This document shows positions 18,801 to 28,200 of a stretch of DNA of 60,000 bases, in pieces (the stretch's first letter is position 1; each line of letters opens with the position of its first letter). The stretch covers positions 14,173,599 to 14,233,598 of the forward strand of contig NC_087064.1 of NCBI RefSeq assembly GCF_963678635.1, read 5' to 3'. A program made the position numbers and the translations under genes. The notes under the pieces were generated by a model. It saw only the letters and a list, made by a program, of their open reading frames with translations. It was not told where the DNA came from and did no database searches. The stretch is from Symsagittifera roscoffensis (lineage: Eukaryota > Xenacoelomorpha > Acoela > Convolutidae).

Positions 18801-19678
18801 TGATGTCTGATAGTACCATCTTGGCATGCCACCAGAGAGCAAGCGGAGGTAAAACCATGGAAAAAAGAGTCTCAACGATCATCTTGAACGTGTATCAGAG
18901 TACAGGAATAGAAAAGGAAGATGGTTTCAGACTATCCCTAGAGAACCACAGGAAGCTAGACGAGGTACGGAGGTTTTATAAAAAGAAGTTCGAAGAAGAG
19001 CATGACGTTCACCGTAGCCTGGCCTCGTCAGAGCAGTACTCGAGACTCAGCGAGAAGGGGGAATACCAATACGTGTCGGGAGTGATGGGAATAGCCTACA
19101 ATCCCTTCTTAGACTCAGAAACTGGAGGCGCTCACAGGAACCACGAGGTGGCGGAGCTACTGAAGTTTTGGACAGAAAGAATAATGGAAATAGAAACGGT
19201 AGAGAAAGAGGGGCCGAGCCTGGGCCTGATTCTTGAGAAAACACCAGAGGTGGTAAGCATACCGCGTTCGAACAAGAGAGTTGAAGTGAACATGGGCGAT
19301 GGAAATGGCTTGTTAATCACGAACTTGGGAGTGGTATGGAAGCTATTAAGACCCTCCTGGTGTCCACATCCCCACGCGAGTCTGATCGAGGAAACCACCG
19401 AGCGAGTGAGGTTAGCACCAACGGAAGATGAAGATCTGGCAAAGTTGAGTGTGTTGCACAAGCTAATCTCACCTCAGACGCAGGAATCAGGCGAAAAGAC
19501 GAGCAAGCTCGGGTCAGCAAAGAAGATGGAGCCGGGTAGCTGTCTGGATTCGACGTGTGGGAACGGAGAGCACACCTGCGATGGACGGTCATGTGTCAGG
19601 ATACTGTCCTTTCAAAAAGAAGACCTGGTCACTTGGTTTGAAGACATCACGGAAAGGAGAAAAGTGAAGTGCAAATAG
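15815..19678 (+). CDS. Element A ORF2, part 2: large unrecognised region with a Cys/His cluster
   Basis: 1287 codons in a frame different from part 1; the ATG at 15815 is probably internal to the original polyprotein. I do not recognise the fold. It is conserved with C and D in blocks: a hydrophobic LLLALYLVYP segment near the start, RVDGYL, GMPLLTDL, a LNW(C/V)xQ motif, a serine/acidic linker (about 465-560), a basic linker (about 740-830), and YVSGVMGIAYNPF near residue 1085. Near the C-terminus is CX4CX4HXCX4C (C1243, C1248, H1253, C1255, C1260), also present in D and one Cys short in C, which suggests zinc binding. The frame ends at 19678 because of a frameshift; part 3 carries on about 10 nt earlier in another frame. 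Confidence 0.8.
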   Translation: MAGMFGTTATIFGAFVQEILGMPISLLLALYLVYPRYLFNMGPAYMFSRGVETLRVDGYLALLLLTHGELVSFHRLMEYGEPLSMGRVHSSIETYSYKCAAGLKTLLVQYLMMQNRHMTGEDENPTSKEEWKKMNRGMPLLTDLCLAMRSDPMGIIRGLEEVVTCIYGPAVTYAFPDPLVTTYRHSVTHLSLISILDGTALNWCQQEVLRARMSNTVLFRKVKDAELIVYNFRGQMQCRMGGKREGPIETYPKFWNLNPLTADGREILRIPAWKECFALVKRELEAIMEKEILPATMPEFPIVRRMTLGMNSPLIFPSIMARMTTEEMQKYFTDGWDPLFIGYTAAVYFHTSEAKVNSWTTQTKKMRGSQPPGYEVRKALRALEQEGLENMLPIWDDGRMIMMEGHVALVDDMKFATRKYRAPYGLEQVEMRQEGKELDAAGQLHVALTEYKKLDPTTPSPLSVDTPGDKRSGPVEDRFKRILERRRHESEEESMDETLSEAGEDMEVGNTPEPGPSGEELTTQELLKDLSEENWADTATPPLNPSPRKNLELPLANETFNMGMILLSSEEREKNTFEGNRDMFLGSLKDDAWQEFLEEFNQEVGRETTLDKFKEELWDTVVRFGEPLLIGTGLDEKARKELLSKLVELRNSRSKTREEKCEDSSTLKQKTVDKIVDDIKRDKVGTSNMIKSTNILKARAGGRQELEGLGVDREVESVMIATTPSSRDVKTRKRKREVEGLGSPSVDAVSEGNLRETAPMVLARCRTAAYKSSSELRRPLEVEREIEATTSSTSEEDFKPQKINVKRGSTNGQTWEPDVGKEWISKAHQATGKQVTSDPLERNKTRNTSRTWWVALETLKEMEDCLKKLDSGVARKRRNWATQQKAEVNKIEMANQLKRSWQNLLKDHFEEAMRTFSSAPPLMANPFVRTAGQLMFTWSLVGIELETLTSYDRLKLGSKKLDVYQALMQHVARDNSGLSLARRKDSTCFLRWIMSMMSDSTILACHQRASGGKTMEKRVSTIILNVYQSTGIEKEDGFRLSLENHRKLDEVRRFYKKKFEEEHDVHRSLASSEQYSRLSEKGEYQYVSGVMGIAYNPFLDSETGGAHRNHEVAELLKFWTERIMEIETVEKEGPSLGLILEKTPEVVSIPRSNKRVEVNMGDGNGLLITNLGVVWKLLRPSWCPHPHASLIEETTERVRLAPTEDEDLAKLSVLHKLISPQTQESGEKTSKLGSAKKMEPGSCLDSTCGNGEHTCDGRSCVRILSFQKEDLVTWFEDITERRKVKCK

Positions 19679-21024
19679 TAGCGGAGTGTTACGCGAGAAC
19701 TACGGTGAACATAGCAACAGCTCTCGGATTCTTCTCGAGAATGTGTAGTCTGCAGTCACTGGAAAGACTAGAGTCTGAACACCATTTAGTGACGGCGTTG
19801 AGCGTAGAATCATGGCCTGGGGTGTTGCAGGTGACTCAAAAACACATCCGGAGCTGGAAGGTTGGTCTCGAGGCGGAAATGGGGTTTCCCATGAGCGAAG
19901 CTTATGGCCTGCCATTGAACGCAAAATCCTTGATAGGGTCAATGATGGCCAACTTGTGCGGAAGCCACTACCCACTGCACATAGCGATGGTGGAAGCATC
20001 CAGCCAGAGAGTACTGGTGGACAAGGCCTTCTCAGTGCCCAAGTGCGTGAGGTTGGCTCGGATATCGCATCACTCGCACAAGTTGTTGAGAAAAATCAGA
20101 GGGACAGTACCAAAAGAATTGAGAGATGACTTGAGTGAAATCTTGGGAGAAGAACTTTTGAAGTTGGAGAGTGAGAACACAAGCGATCACGAGAGACAAA
20201 ACGTGATCGGAAAACCTAGGGGAGGTGCTCCAAACATGGAAGATAATGACACGATGCATGAGAAAATGATAGAGCTTGAGCCTCTCTTGGAAGCCTCGGG
20301 GGAGCGTAACCTCAGGAGCATTGAGATCACCCATGGAGAATGCCCATGCCACTGTTTGGCACAAACGGTGTGGTATCCAGATCACAAGAACCTTGGCCTG
20401 GTGTGGGATATGGAAGAAATTCGGTCGATCAGACTACCGGATCACCGGCAGAAGGTGACGCTCTTAGTAGTGAGTACGATGTTGGCTCTGAGATGGATAG
20501 AAGAGAATATAACGAAGTATCGGGAAGCGACGACGCCAACGGCTGAGTCAATATATGCGATAGACTACAGCAGGAGACTCGAGTTGTTTGAGACTGCGTG
20601 CAAAGTATTCGCCATACCGACGGAAGTCAGACACATATGGAGCCGTTTGAGGTACTTTCCATGGTTTCGGGCGACACCGACGTCTTGGTTGTACATGACA
20701 ACGAAAGATCACATGAGAAAGCATCAAAAGGAGTATCGACAGTTCCAGGCCGAGATTGGGCCAAAAGCTTTCAAGAGACCCCTGTTGACCCACCGAAATG
20801 CGATCACGACAGGATGGAAGAGAGTGGGTAAGATGTCTAGAGACAATACCAAAGCGAGGGAATTGATACTAGAGGAGGACCTTGCGAAGAACGTGAGCTT
20901 GAGCCTGCACAACTCCTTTTGTTTGAACCGGGAATCTAGGGTGAAGGCACTACCCAACCAGGCAAAGAGGTTGCAGGAGCAAAGAGAATGGATGCGATCC
21001 TATGAACAGCTGAAGGCTTGGTAG
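19669..21024 (+). CDS. Element A ORF2, part 3: C-terminal region of unknown function
   Basis: 451 codons continuing the polyprotein after the frameshift near 19670. The first codon, GTG, is not a real start. Blocks shared with C and D include TALGF, a valine-rich WPG/FPG segment, SVPKCVRLAR, ECPCHCLAQT (EYPCHCLAQT in C), WYP, a tryptophan-arginine segment before PWFRA, LTHRNAxTT and SLHNSFC. The last about 35 residues are basic, with a similar tail in D but not in C. No known domain was recognised. It ends with TAG at 21022-21024. Confidence 0.78.
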   Translation: MQIVAECYARTTVNIATALGFFSRMCSLQSLERLESEHHLVTALSVESWPGVLQVTQKHIRSWKVGLEAEMGFPMSEAYGLPLNAKSLIGSMMANLCGSHYPLHIAMVEASSQRVLVDKAFSVPKCVRLARISHHSHKLLRKIRGTVPKELRDDLSEILGEELLKLESENTSDHERQNVIGKPRGGAPNMEDNDTMHEKMIELEPLLEASGERNLRSIEITHGECPCHCLAQTVWYPDHKNLGLVWDMEEIRSIRLPDHRQKVTLLVVSTMLALRWIEENITKYREATTPTAESIYAIDYSRRLELFETACKVFAIPTEVRHIWSRLRYFPWFRATPTSWLYMTTKDHMRKHQKEYRQFQAEIGPKAFKRPLLTHRNAITTGWKRVGKMSRDNTKARELILEEDLAKNVSLSLHNSFCLNRESRVKALPNQAKRLQEQREWMRSYEQLKAW

Positions 21025-21544
21025 GAAATCGTGATTAGCTCCGATGATGAAGAAGAACTGTTGAGACAGTTTGCCGTATCAAGTACTTCAGGGTGTGGCA
21101 CCTCCAAGGCGAAGAGTGCAAGATGAGTGGATGGTTCGAATGGATCTTGAGTCTTGAGAGGGAAGGGGGGCTTGAGTGTGGATCCGGATGAAACCTGGGT
21201 TCACAGAAAAAGAAATTTTAACGAATCAAATATTGTTATTAATATACTATATTTACTATATAAATCAAAATGCTGCATGACAATTTCCTGATTGAATGGG
21301 ACAAAAGAAATTTTAAATGATTGGCTTAAAAAGCAAGAATTCAAGGGTGCAGGTGTGTGCAGATTTTGATTGCTGTTTAGCGATAGTGTGAAAATTTTAC
21401 ATGGCCGTGAATTTTGGGGTGTAGATAAACTTAAGTCTGCTGCGAACTTCTGTAAATGACCACTGGCACTGTACCTTGAGCAACACTTGATTTTCTGGGA
21501 CTCCTTGGCAGACGACAGCACGCGATGAGGACATCGATTTCGAG
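21025..21544 (+). other. Element A 3' untranslated region
   Basis: About 520 nt between the end of ORF2 and the polypurine tract. It includes a GGGAAGGGGGG tract at about 21160 that could be an alternative PPT. No gene was seen. Confidence 0.6.
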
Positions 21545-21554
21545 TCCGGGGAGT
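21545..21554 (+). other. Polypurine tract (PPT) of element A
   Basis: TCCGGGGAGT matches the sequence directly next to the 3' LTRs of C (24528-24539) and D (48356-48367). Putting the LTR start just after it gives an LTR of about 894 bp, close to the 882 bp of C. Confidence 0.55.
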
Positions 21555-22448
21555 CAGTCGGTCATATTTGGAAGTTTGACCTTGAGAGAAGCAAAAAACA
21601 CTTAATTTTGGGGTGAAATTTAATTTTTCAAAAATTCGAATGGAGCCTGTCATGCACGATTTTCTCGCGATAACTGAAAGTCAAAAAAGAGAAGTCAGAA
21701 CAATCGAGTGACAATCGCGGGAAAGTTGCAAGATAAATCAGTAGGAAATTGCTATTCGCAATTTCCGTCACAGTAATAATCTAGAGTAGAGCTGTCCCAT
21801 TCGAAACAGAAAGAAGCGTATTCCCACGAACTGGATTATTGTGACTTGACTGGAGTATTATTCTAAACTGGACTAGAGTGAACCTTCGGTGGAAAGGTGG
21901 ACAGCTTGAGTGTCCCAATGGTTCACGAGAAACTATAGTCTAGAGTACAAACTTGTTCTTGTTGTTAAAACTGACAAACATTAAACTCATTTTAGTTACA
22001 TTATTTAATTCTCGAGTTAATTACCGACTGAAGTACTTCCCTTTCTTGAGCGTGCTACAATGTGAGTACTAATTTAAATTTCTAGAGTGTGTTTTATAAT
22101 TGTTATGTTGAGGTAAGGAGAGTTTTAGGTTGATCCATCTGAAATGGATCAAAGTTCCACTGTCTAATAAAAAATAACTTAACGGATTGTTCCAACCCGG
22201 TTTTTAACGGCGTTCATGTATTTTGGGTATCTAGAGACCTAAGTATGAGGACGTTTTTAATTCTAGGGGATATTTTAGTAGTAGCCTTTAAGCTGTAACG
22301 GGTCGTAGTCTCATGTCACAAACGAACCGAATTGGCTCCGACTGATTTGAGGTAGAAAAACACAAGAGATAGTGTCCCTGACTCTTGAGCCAATAGTTAT
22401 AGGGCCTATTTTTCTTAAGCCTCATGTGTGACTGCAGTAGACGAATGT
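21555..22448 (+). repeat. Element A 3' LTR
   Basis: The last 241 bp match the start of the window almost exactly. The left boundary is inferred from the PPT and is approximate; no clear TG start was found there. The LTR contains a perfect 9-bp hairpin (TTGATCCAT / ATGGATCAA, 22130-22152). It ends at CGAATGT and lacks the final TACA present in the 5' copy; the next bases belong to another LTR family. Confidence 0.75.
22130..22152 (+). promoter_or_regulatory. Perfect 9-bp hairpin in LTR A
   Basis: TTGATCCAT, five-base loop, ATGGATCAA. A similar hairpin (AATCCAT / ATGGATT) lies at a comparable place in the 3' LTR of C, and a shorter one in the B-type LTRs. Conservation in form but not in exact sequence hints at an RNA or DNA structure; its role is unknown. 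Confidence 0.5.
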
Positions 22449-22908
22449 AAAAATTGTGCCGCTACCATCGTTACAACGCGAATCCCGAGAAAAAGGAAGG
22501 GTGTTGGGACGGCGTTTCCAGCCTTCCTGAAAGAAATAAGGACGTTATTTCCCCGTATTCCAGAATCCGGAGGGTTCTCGGGCCCAAGACTCGAACTGTT
22601 TTTTATAAACTTTTAGCTTCCTGGTCATGTCCTGAGATGAATTTAATTAACATCCCGATTAATTTTCAGAGGATGAGAAGCTAGGAGTGAGGGAAAAGGT
22701 TGATCCAACTTCGATGGAGATGATGAGTTTTATCTACTGAACAAAAACAATAATAATAAAATAAATAGTAGTAGCCCTGTTTTGAGGAGTGACCTCGTGG
22801 TCTGGGGATACTGAAACCCAGCCATGAGCTCACTATTTTTGCATATAATTAAGTTAATTTGAGTGTTTTGACCGAAACCGAAAACAAGGACGTTTTTGTC
22901 GACCCGAT
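22449..22908 (+). repeat. Truncated B-type LTR fragment, + orientation
   Basis: It is similar (roughly 80-85% by eye) to the reverse complement of about 23046-23512. It lacks both LTR ends: the left side is cut at the junction with LTR A and the right side at 22908, where the end of an LTR in the opposite direction begins. Together with 23046-23512 it makes a large inverted repeat. Confidence 0.75.
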
Positions 22909-23644
22909 TGTAACATTCGCCCGGAAGATACATATCGACGGAAAATAAAACTAAGTCCTAAGACGACTGGCTAACGTCTAAACAGAGCTTTATATGCTTT
23001 TCACCGTCTCTACCAAGCCAGTACTTTTCGGTGGTCTTTTCTAACATCGGGTCGACAAAAAAACGTTACTGCTTTCGGCTTCGGTCAAAACACTCAAATC
23101 AACTTAATTACATGCAGAAATAGTGAGCTCATGGCTGGGTCTCAGTATCCCCAGACCACGAGGTCACTCCTAAAAACAGGGCTACTACTATTTATTATTT
23201 TACTATTGTTTTAGTTCAGTAGATAAAAATCATCATCTCCATCGAAGATGGATCAACCCTTTCCCCCAACTCCTAGCTTCTCATCCTTATCAAAATGAAT
23301 CCAGTTGTTAATTAAATTCAATTCAGGACATGACAAGAAGCTAAAAGTTTATACAAAAGAATAAAAGTTTCAGTTCCGAAACCCTTCCGGATTCTTGAAT
23401 CCACTGAATCAAGCTCGTTAATCTTGACTTCTTCGTAATCCGGAAGGCTATCTTCCACCCTTCACCGTTGTCTGCAACGGCCTTGCAACTATTGTAGCGA
23501 CACAATAGTTGCAACTCGGAACGTTCTTCTGTTTTTCTCTGTTGTTTTTCTATCACAATCTTCGTTGATTTCGTCAGTGCGACTATCGTTCTTCTGTTGC
23601 TTTTTAGCTTTTTCTGCCAAAATGGCCGTTCCTTCGGGCCGTGC
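22909..23644 (-). repeat. B-type LTR, 3' part, - orientation
   Basis: It begins on the plus strand with TGTAACATTCGCCC, which is the 3' terminus of this LTR family read in reverse, and runs to about 23632 with homology to the partial 3' LTR of element D (47890-48150). The last about 12 bases before element C match nothing I can place. It is probably the remainder of D's 3' LTR, separated from D by element C. A TATAAAC-like box is seen on the minus strand near 23345. Confidence 0.75.
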
Positions 23645-24526
23645 CCCAACATTCGCCCAAATACTACACAGCGACGGAGCGTAGAAAAAGTACCTATTAA
23701 CGACTGGCAGGCGTCAGTTACCTTAATCCTACTCGCTTTTCACCGTCTCGACCTTGCCAGTTGATTTTCTGGTCTGTCTAGGGCAAAGTAAAAAGTTACC
23801 ATTTTTAGGCCATCAGTCAAACGACTTTTGATCAGCTTTCGTTTACATGCGAACACAACCACATAGCTGAGTCTCGGATCCTCAGACTACGTGATTGTCA
23901 TTAAAAACACGGCTCGAACAACCTATTTTAATATGTTTTTGTGTGACAGTTCTATATTAAATCCATTGGAGATGGATTGACCCTTTCCTCTTTCTAGCTA
24001 CTCATATTCTAAAATATCAAGTTACACCGATGTTAATTTAAAGTTTCACGACATCCAAGTAGCTATACAGTCAGTTTTATACAGTCCCTTCACATAAACA
24101 GTCTCTGGGGGACCAAGCCTCCGCTCCCGTGATATTCCAGCGATAACGCTCTTATCTCTCCTAATTTGCGTCCCGGGAGGGTTCCGTGGAATACTCCTTC
24201 CCCACTGAAGCTTCCTTGTCCACTAGTATCCGCTGACAAGTGTCTTATCGTGCGTTGTTGCCACGATAAGAGGCTTCGTATTTTCCGTCTCTTGTACGAC
24301 TGTTTTTCACAATATTTGTCGTTGTTCTGATTTTCTCAGCTTTTTTTGTCAAAATGGCCGTTTTTCGTATTTCTGAGAAATATCAACTTGAAAATCGAAA
24401 TTTTAAAAATAAATATTCCAGAGTATTCTGACCCTCCTTTCAAGCACTTTTTTGCTGTTAAGGCCTTTTCTCTCTGATTCGTGCTTCGTCGGAAGGTTGC
24501 GCTGTGCCATCTGGCAGAATGGCACA
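23645..24526 (-). repeat. Element C 3' LTR
   Basis: Matches 47023-47889 at about 99.8% outside indels. On the minus strand it starts TGTGCCATTC directly after the PPT and ends ...GAATGTT; the expected final ACA reads GGG here. It contains a TATAAAA box (minus strand, 24075-24081) and an AATCCAT / ATGGATT hairpin (23960-23978) that the other LTR has partly lost through the 17-bp deletion. Confidence 0.92.
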
Positions 24527-24527
24527 T

Positions 24528-24539
24528 ACTCCCCGGACA
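24528..24539 (-). other. Polypurine tract (PPT) of element C
   Basis: On the minus strand TGTCCGGGGAGT ends one base before the LTR start TGTGCC. The identical 12 bases sit in the same place in D and recur inside pol of A and C. Confidence 0.65.
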
Positions 24540-25280
24540 GTCTCCATCTATGTCCCTATTGATCGCATAACACCGGGTTATCGTCAAGTAGTTATCCAGT
24601 TTTCTGTAATCAATCTTACAAATCGCATAAGAAAATGAAATTTATCTACCCCATCTCAACTCACTACGTGTTCACAAATGGCATCGTACCACATCTCACT
24701 GCCTTTCAACATTTTCACAAAATCTGCACCATGAGGAGTGTCCCAGATAAAATTTCTTTTCTGACTACTTACGTCGTCTTGCCATAAAACTTCTTTTCGC
24801 TCTTTGTGATTAAAAAGTGGGACGTGGCACGGCCACGCACCCGTTAAAATTAACTTAACGTCACTCACCAAGTATAATCAGTTATTTATGCGGTCCTTTC
24901 AATATTAAAACTAAGAAACTCTGTGGCTAGGAAAGTTATTGAGTTACCCACCCTTCTCGAGCGAGTTTACTCAATCTTACCATGTCGCCACACAGTGAAA
25001 TTGTGTCTTACACAGGTTAAAAACTTCAATCGTGTTTAAATAGGTAAATATACTCACCTATGTTCTATATATACATACATAAATAGTCATAACTAAAATT
25101 TCTTTTTCAACAATTTAACAATTGTAACAATTTTCAAAGTTTGGTTTGACCAAACTAAATCAAAACAAAAAGTTTCACAAGTTCAATAATCAAAACTTGG
25201 TTGATTGGTTTAAGTTTTGGCACACAAAGACAATCAAGTTTTTTCTCCTTCTCTTCTCTTCTTTGTTCATCTTCATTCCA
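24540..25280 (-). other. Element C 3' untranslated region
   Basis: About 740 nt between the ORF2 stop and the PPT. Patches match D at 48368-49173 (for example near 24720 and 48540), so the region is conserved between relatives. A 71-codon frame at 24656-24871 is not kept in D and is not called. Confidence 0.6.
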
Positions 25281-28200
25281 TCACTTCTCCATCTTGATCC
25301 TGCAAAAGCTGTTGTGAAGACACAGGCTCACGTTTCGTTCTAGGTCAGCTCTTAAGACCTCTTTTTTCTCATCTTCAGTTACACAAGGCGCTCCAGCTAC
25401 TCGCTTCACCGCCGTGGTGACCGCGTTTCTATGCGTCAGGAATGCTCTCTTATAGGCTCCTGAACCTATATCTAGCTGGAAAGATTGATGGGCTTCCGTG
25501 TTCCTCGACATGTGACGCTTCGCGCGTTCATACATCCATGATGTCATCAGTGCACGGAACCAAGGCATCAATCTTTGCCTTGACCATATCCTTTCAATGG
25601 CTTTAGGTATTCTCAGAACCTTGCAGGTGGTTCTGAAAAGATCCAATTCATGACTCATCTTCACGTTGCTCAGCTGTTCAGGAGTCGGCACGGCCGTCTC
25701 CTGTTCACTTGTGTCCGCGTTAGCCTCCAGCCATCTCACTGCCAGCATGGCACTAACCACCACGATTGACACCTGTTGATTCTGATCGGGCAACCCCGTA
25801 GAGTATAACTCCTCCACGTCCCATACTAGCATCAGATTCCCGCGTTTGGGGTACCACAACGTCTGCGCCAAGCAGTGGCAAGGATACTCCCCATGGGTTC
25901 TCACTATGTTCCTTCGGGTCCGATACCCTGAGGCTCCCAGCAACGGTTCCACCTCCATCAGAATTCTGTGTAAGTCGTCTTTCTCTTCTATGGTGGGGAA
26001 TTCAGTGGGTAACGCTCCACTCGCTTTCTGCTTCTGGAACTCACTCACATTGCCTTCGTTTAATCTCAGAAACTCTTCACCCACTACGTCTTGCAACTCG
26101 CCTTCAGATCTCTTCGGGACTGCCCGAAAGATCTTCGCCAATAAATCATATGACCTCTCCGACATTCTGGCCAACCTTACGCACTTTGGCACAGAGAAAA
26201 GTTGGTCAATCAACACCTGCTGTGTCCTTGCATCCATCACCACAATGTGTGTAGGATATCTACTACTGCAATATGGTGCGGAGTTTGAACCCACCAGATA
26301 TTTTGAACCAGTCGGTTTATGATAGGCCTCACTATCTTTCAGATTCATCTCGTTCTCCAGAGCTTCTCTCCAGCCTCCGATCTTCTGCTCCGTTTGCAAT
26401 GCTCCAGGGAATACTTCCACGCTGAGGGACGTCACTAGCTCATGGGCACGCTCCAGGCGCTCAAGCGATTCAATCGAACTCGTCATGCTACAAAATCCCA
26501 AGGCTGTGATCAAATTTATATCCGTCACCCCATGACAGTCCGCGACCAACTCCATGCCACTCTTATCCGACATGCTCAATCTTCCGTACAATCGTGTCAG
26601 TTGCCGATGCTGCTCGCTCAGCGTAACTAGGCAGTGTCCCAGGTTACAAACATGTCCTTCCATCCCACTATGTTGAGCCAAGCATGTGCCTTGCTTCAAC
26701 CAATTGCTCGATGGACCTTCCTCGGACAGCTCCGTGGATGGGTTGCTCTTCCGCTTCGTCAGCATCATGGCCAGCAGATGATGTATCATGGCCAGATCAT
26801 GCAAACTCGCGTCATCATCTAGGTCTAACGTGATCTCCGCCGTCATGTCCCAGATTAAACCGGCGTTAGGACGAGGACACCAAGAAGGCTTCATGAGTTC
26901 CCACATCGTCACTAGACTGGTTTTCAAGGGACCGTCCCAAGAACCACAATCAAAACTCACTTGCCCCTTTAGCTCGGGAACCGAGGGTTCGACTACTCGT
27001 TCTTTCAAGATAATTCCCAGCTTGGGTTGTTCCACCATCAGCATTCCAGTTTCTTTAATACGTTCAACCCAGAAATTGAGTACTATGACTTGCTCATAGT
27101 CGAAGTACGCTTCCCTGGCTTCCTCATTCACGAAGGGATTGTACGCCATCCCCGGTATGCCAGACACATATTGGAACGACTTCAGTTTCCCTAGTGTTGC
27201 AAACTCTTTTTGTCCCTTGACTGCTTCGATCAACTCCCGGCTCACTTTCAATTCTTTGTTGGAATATCTTCTCACCTCTTCCAACTTGCGATAGCTCTCC
27301 ATGTCATTCGACTCCTTGTTTGGTACAGTCAACGGCATGTCCTGATATAGTTCCAGGAGTGCCCTAAGGAAGTCCCTTTCGCAATCAACTCCCTTTTGCC
27401 GAATGATCTTTATACATTCTCCCAAAACAGGAGTGGGGATACGATCCACCACGAACCTGACAAAGCAAAGGGCATCCTTACGCTTAGCCCATGCTATCAC
27501 AGAATCGTCTTTAGAAATCAACGCTCGCAGAGCTTCCATCAACTCCAGCTCCTGTTCCCGTGATTTCGAATCATTACTGGCTTCATACTCCACCTTCTTG
27601 ATGCCCATCAGGCACCAAGCCAACCGTACTTGCAGATCAGTTCTCATGCAAGGATGAGCCAGGTATGCTGCCACCGTAGCAGGTGCATGCATCGACTCGT
27701 CGAAGTATCTCTGGAGGGCCGCCCTCCAGGAGATTCCTAGTAGCTTTTCCAATCCAATTTCGTTCGCTTCAGAGGACATTACCGTGCCGTAATCTTTTCG
27801 ATTTAAGTTTGAATTCTCCGTGAGCTCTTTCAGATATTCCTGCATGGCTCGCTTCTCGCTCCAAGCCATCAGGTGCCCTCTCGCGGAGTTTCTCGCTTTC
27901 AACATCTCCACATAACCTCCTGCTGGATCTCCCATGTGGACTGATTCCGGCACAGTGACTCGACTGTACTCGACCACATCGAGTTGTCCTTCCAGCTTCA
28001 ACTTGGCTATGTTGGTCCGCGAGGGCCTGTAATCTTCAAGTCCTCCAGATCCACATTGACTGATGATCTCCATTTCTAATTTAGTGTCTGCCAGGGTTCG
28101 TGCTGTTTTCTTTGATCTTACGGCAGTCGTGGTCAGACCTGCCAAGAGCATAGGGGGTATCAGATTCTCTTTTTCTTCCCCTGTCAGCGTTGCACTATCT

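Larger units (their letters stand above)
1..22448 (+). mobile_element. Element A: giant Ty3/gypsy-like LTR retrotransposon, 5' LTR truncated by window edge
   Basis: The first 247 bases reappear at 22208-22448 with two substitutions and one 7-bp indel, which marks the two LTRs. Between them, in order, are a primer-binding-site-like sequence, a long leader, gag-pol, a second giant open region (ORF2), a 3' UTR and a polypurine tract. The gene order and Pol motifs place it in Ty3/gypsy. If the 5' LTR were full length the element would be about 23 kb, several times larger than a usual gypsy element. Coding is broken by a pol frameshift near 9190-9204, a TAG at 9716-9718, a TAA at 15523-15525, and frameshifts near 15780-15814 and 19670. 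The right end lacks the last few LTR bases and abuts an unrelated LTR fragment. Confidence 0.9.

Noticed and set aside
21160-21168. GGGAAGGGGGG as the PPT of element A
   Set aside because: It would give an LTR of about 1.28 kb, unlike the 882-bp LTRs of C, and it is not the PPT sequence used by C and D. TCCGGGGAGT at 21545 fits better, though the boundary is not proven.
24656-24871. Small gene in the 3' UTR of element C
   Set aside because: The frame is not kept in the related 3' UTR of D and has no recognisable domain.
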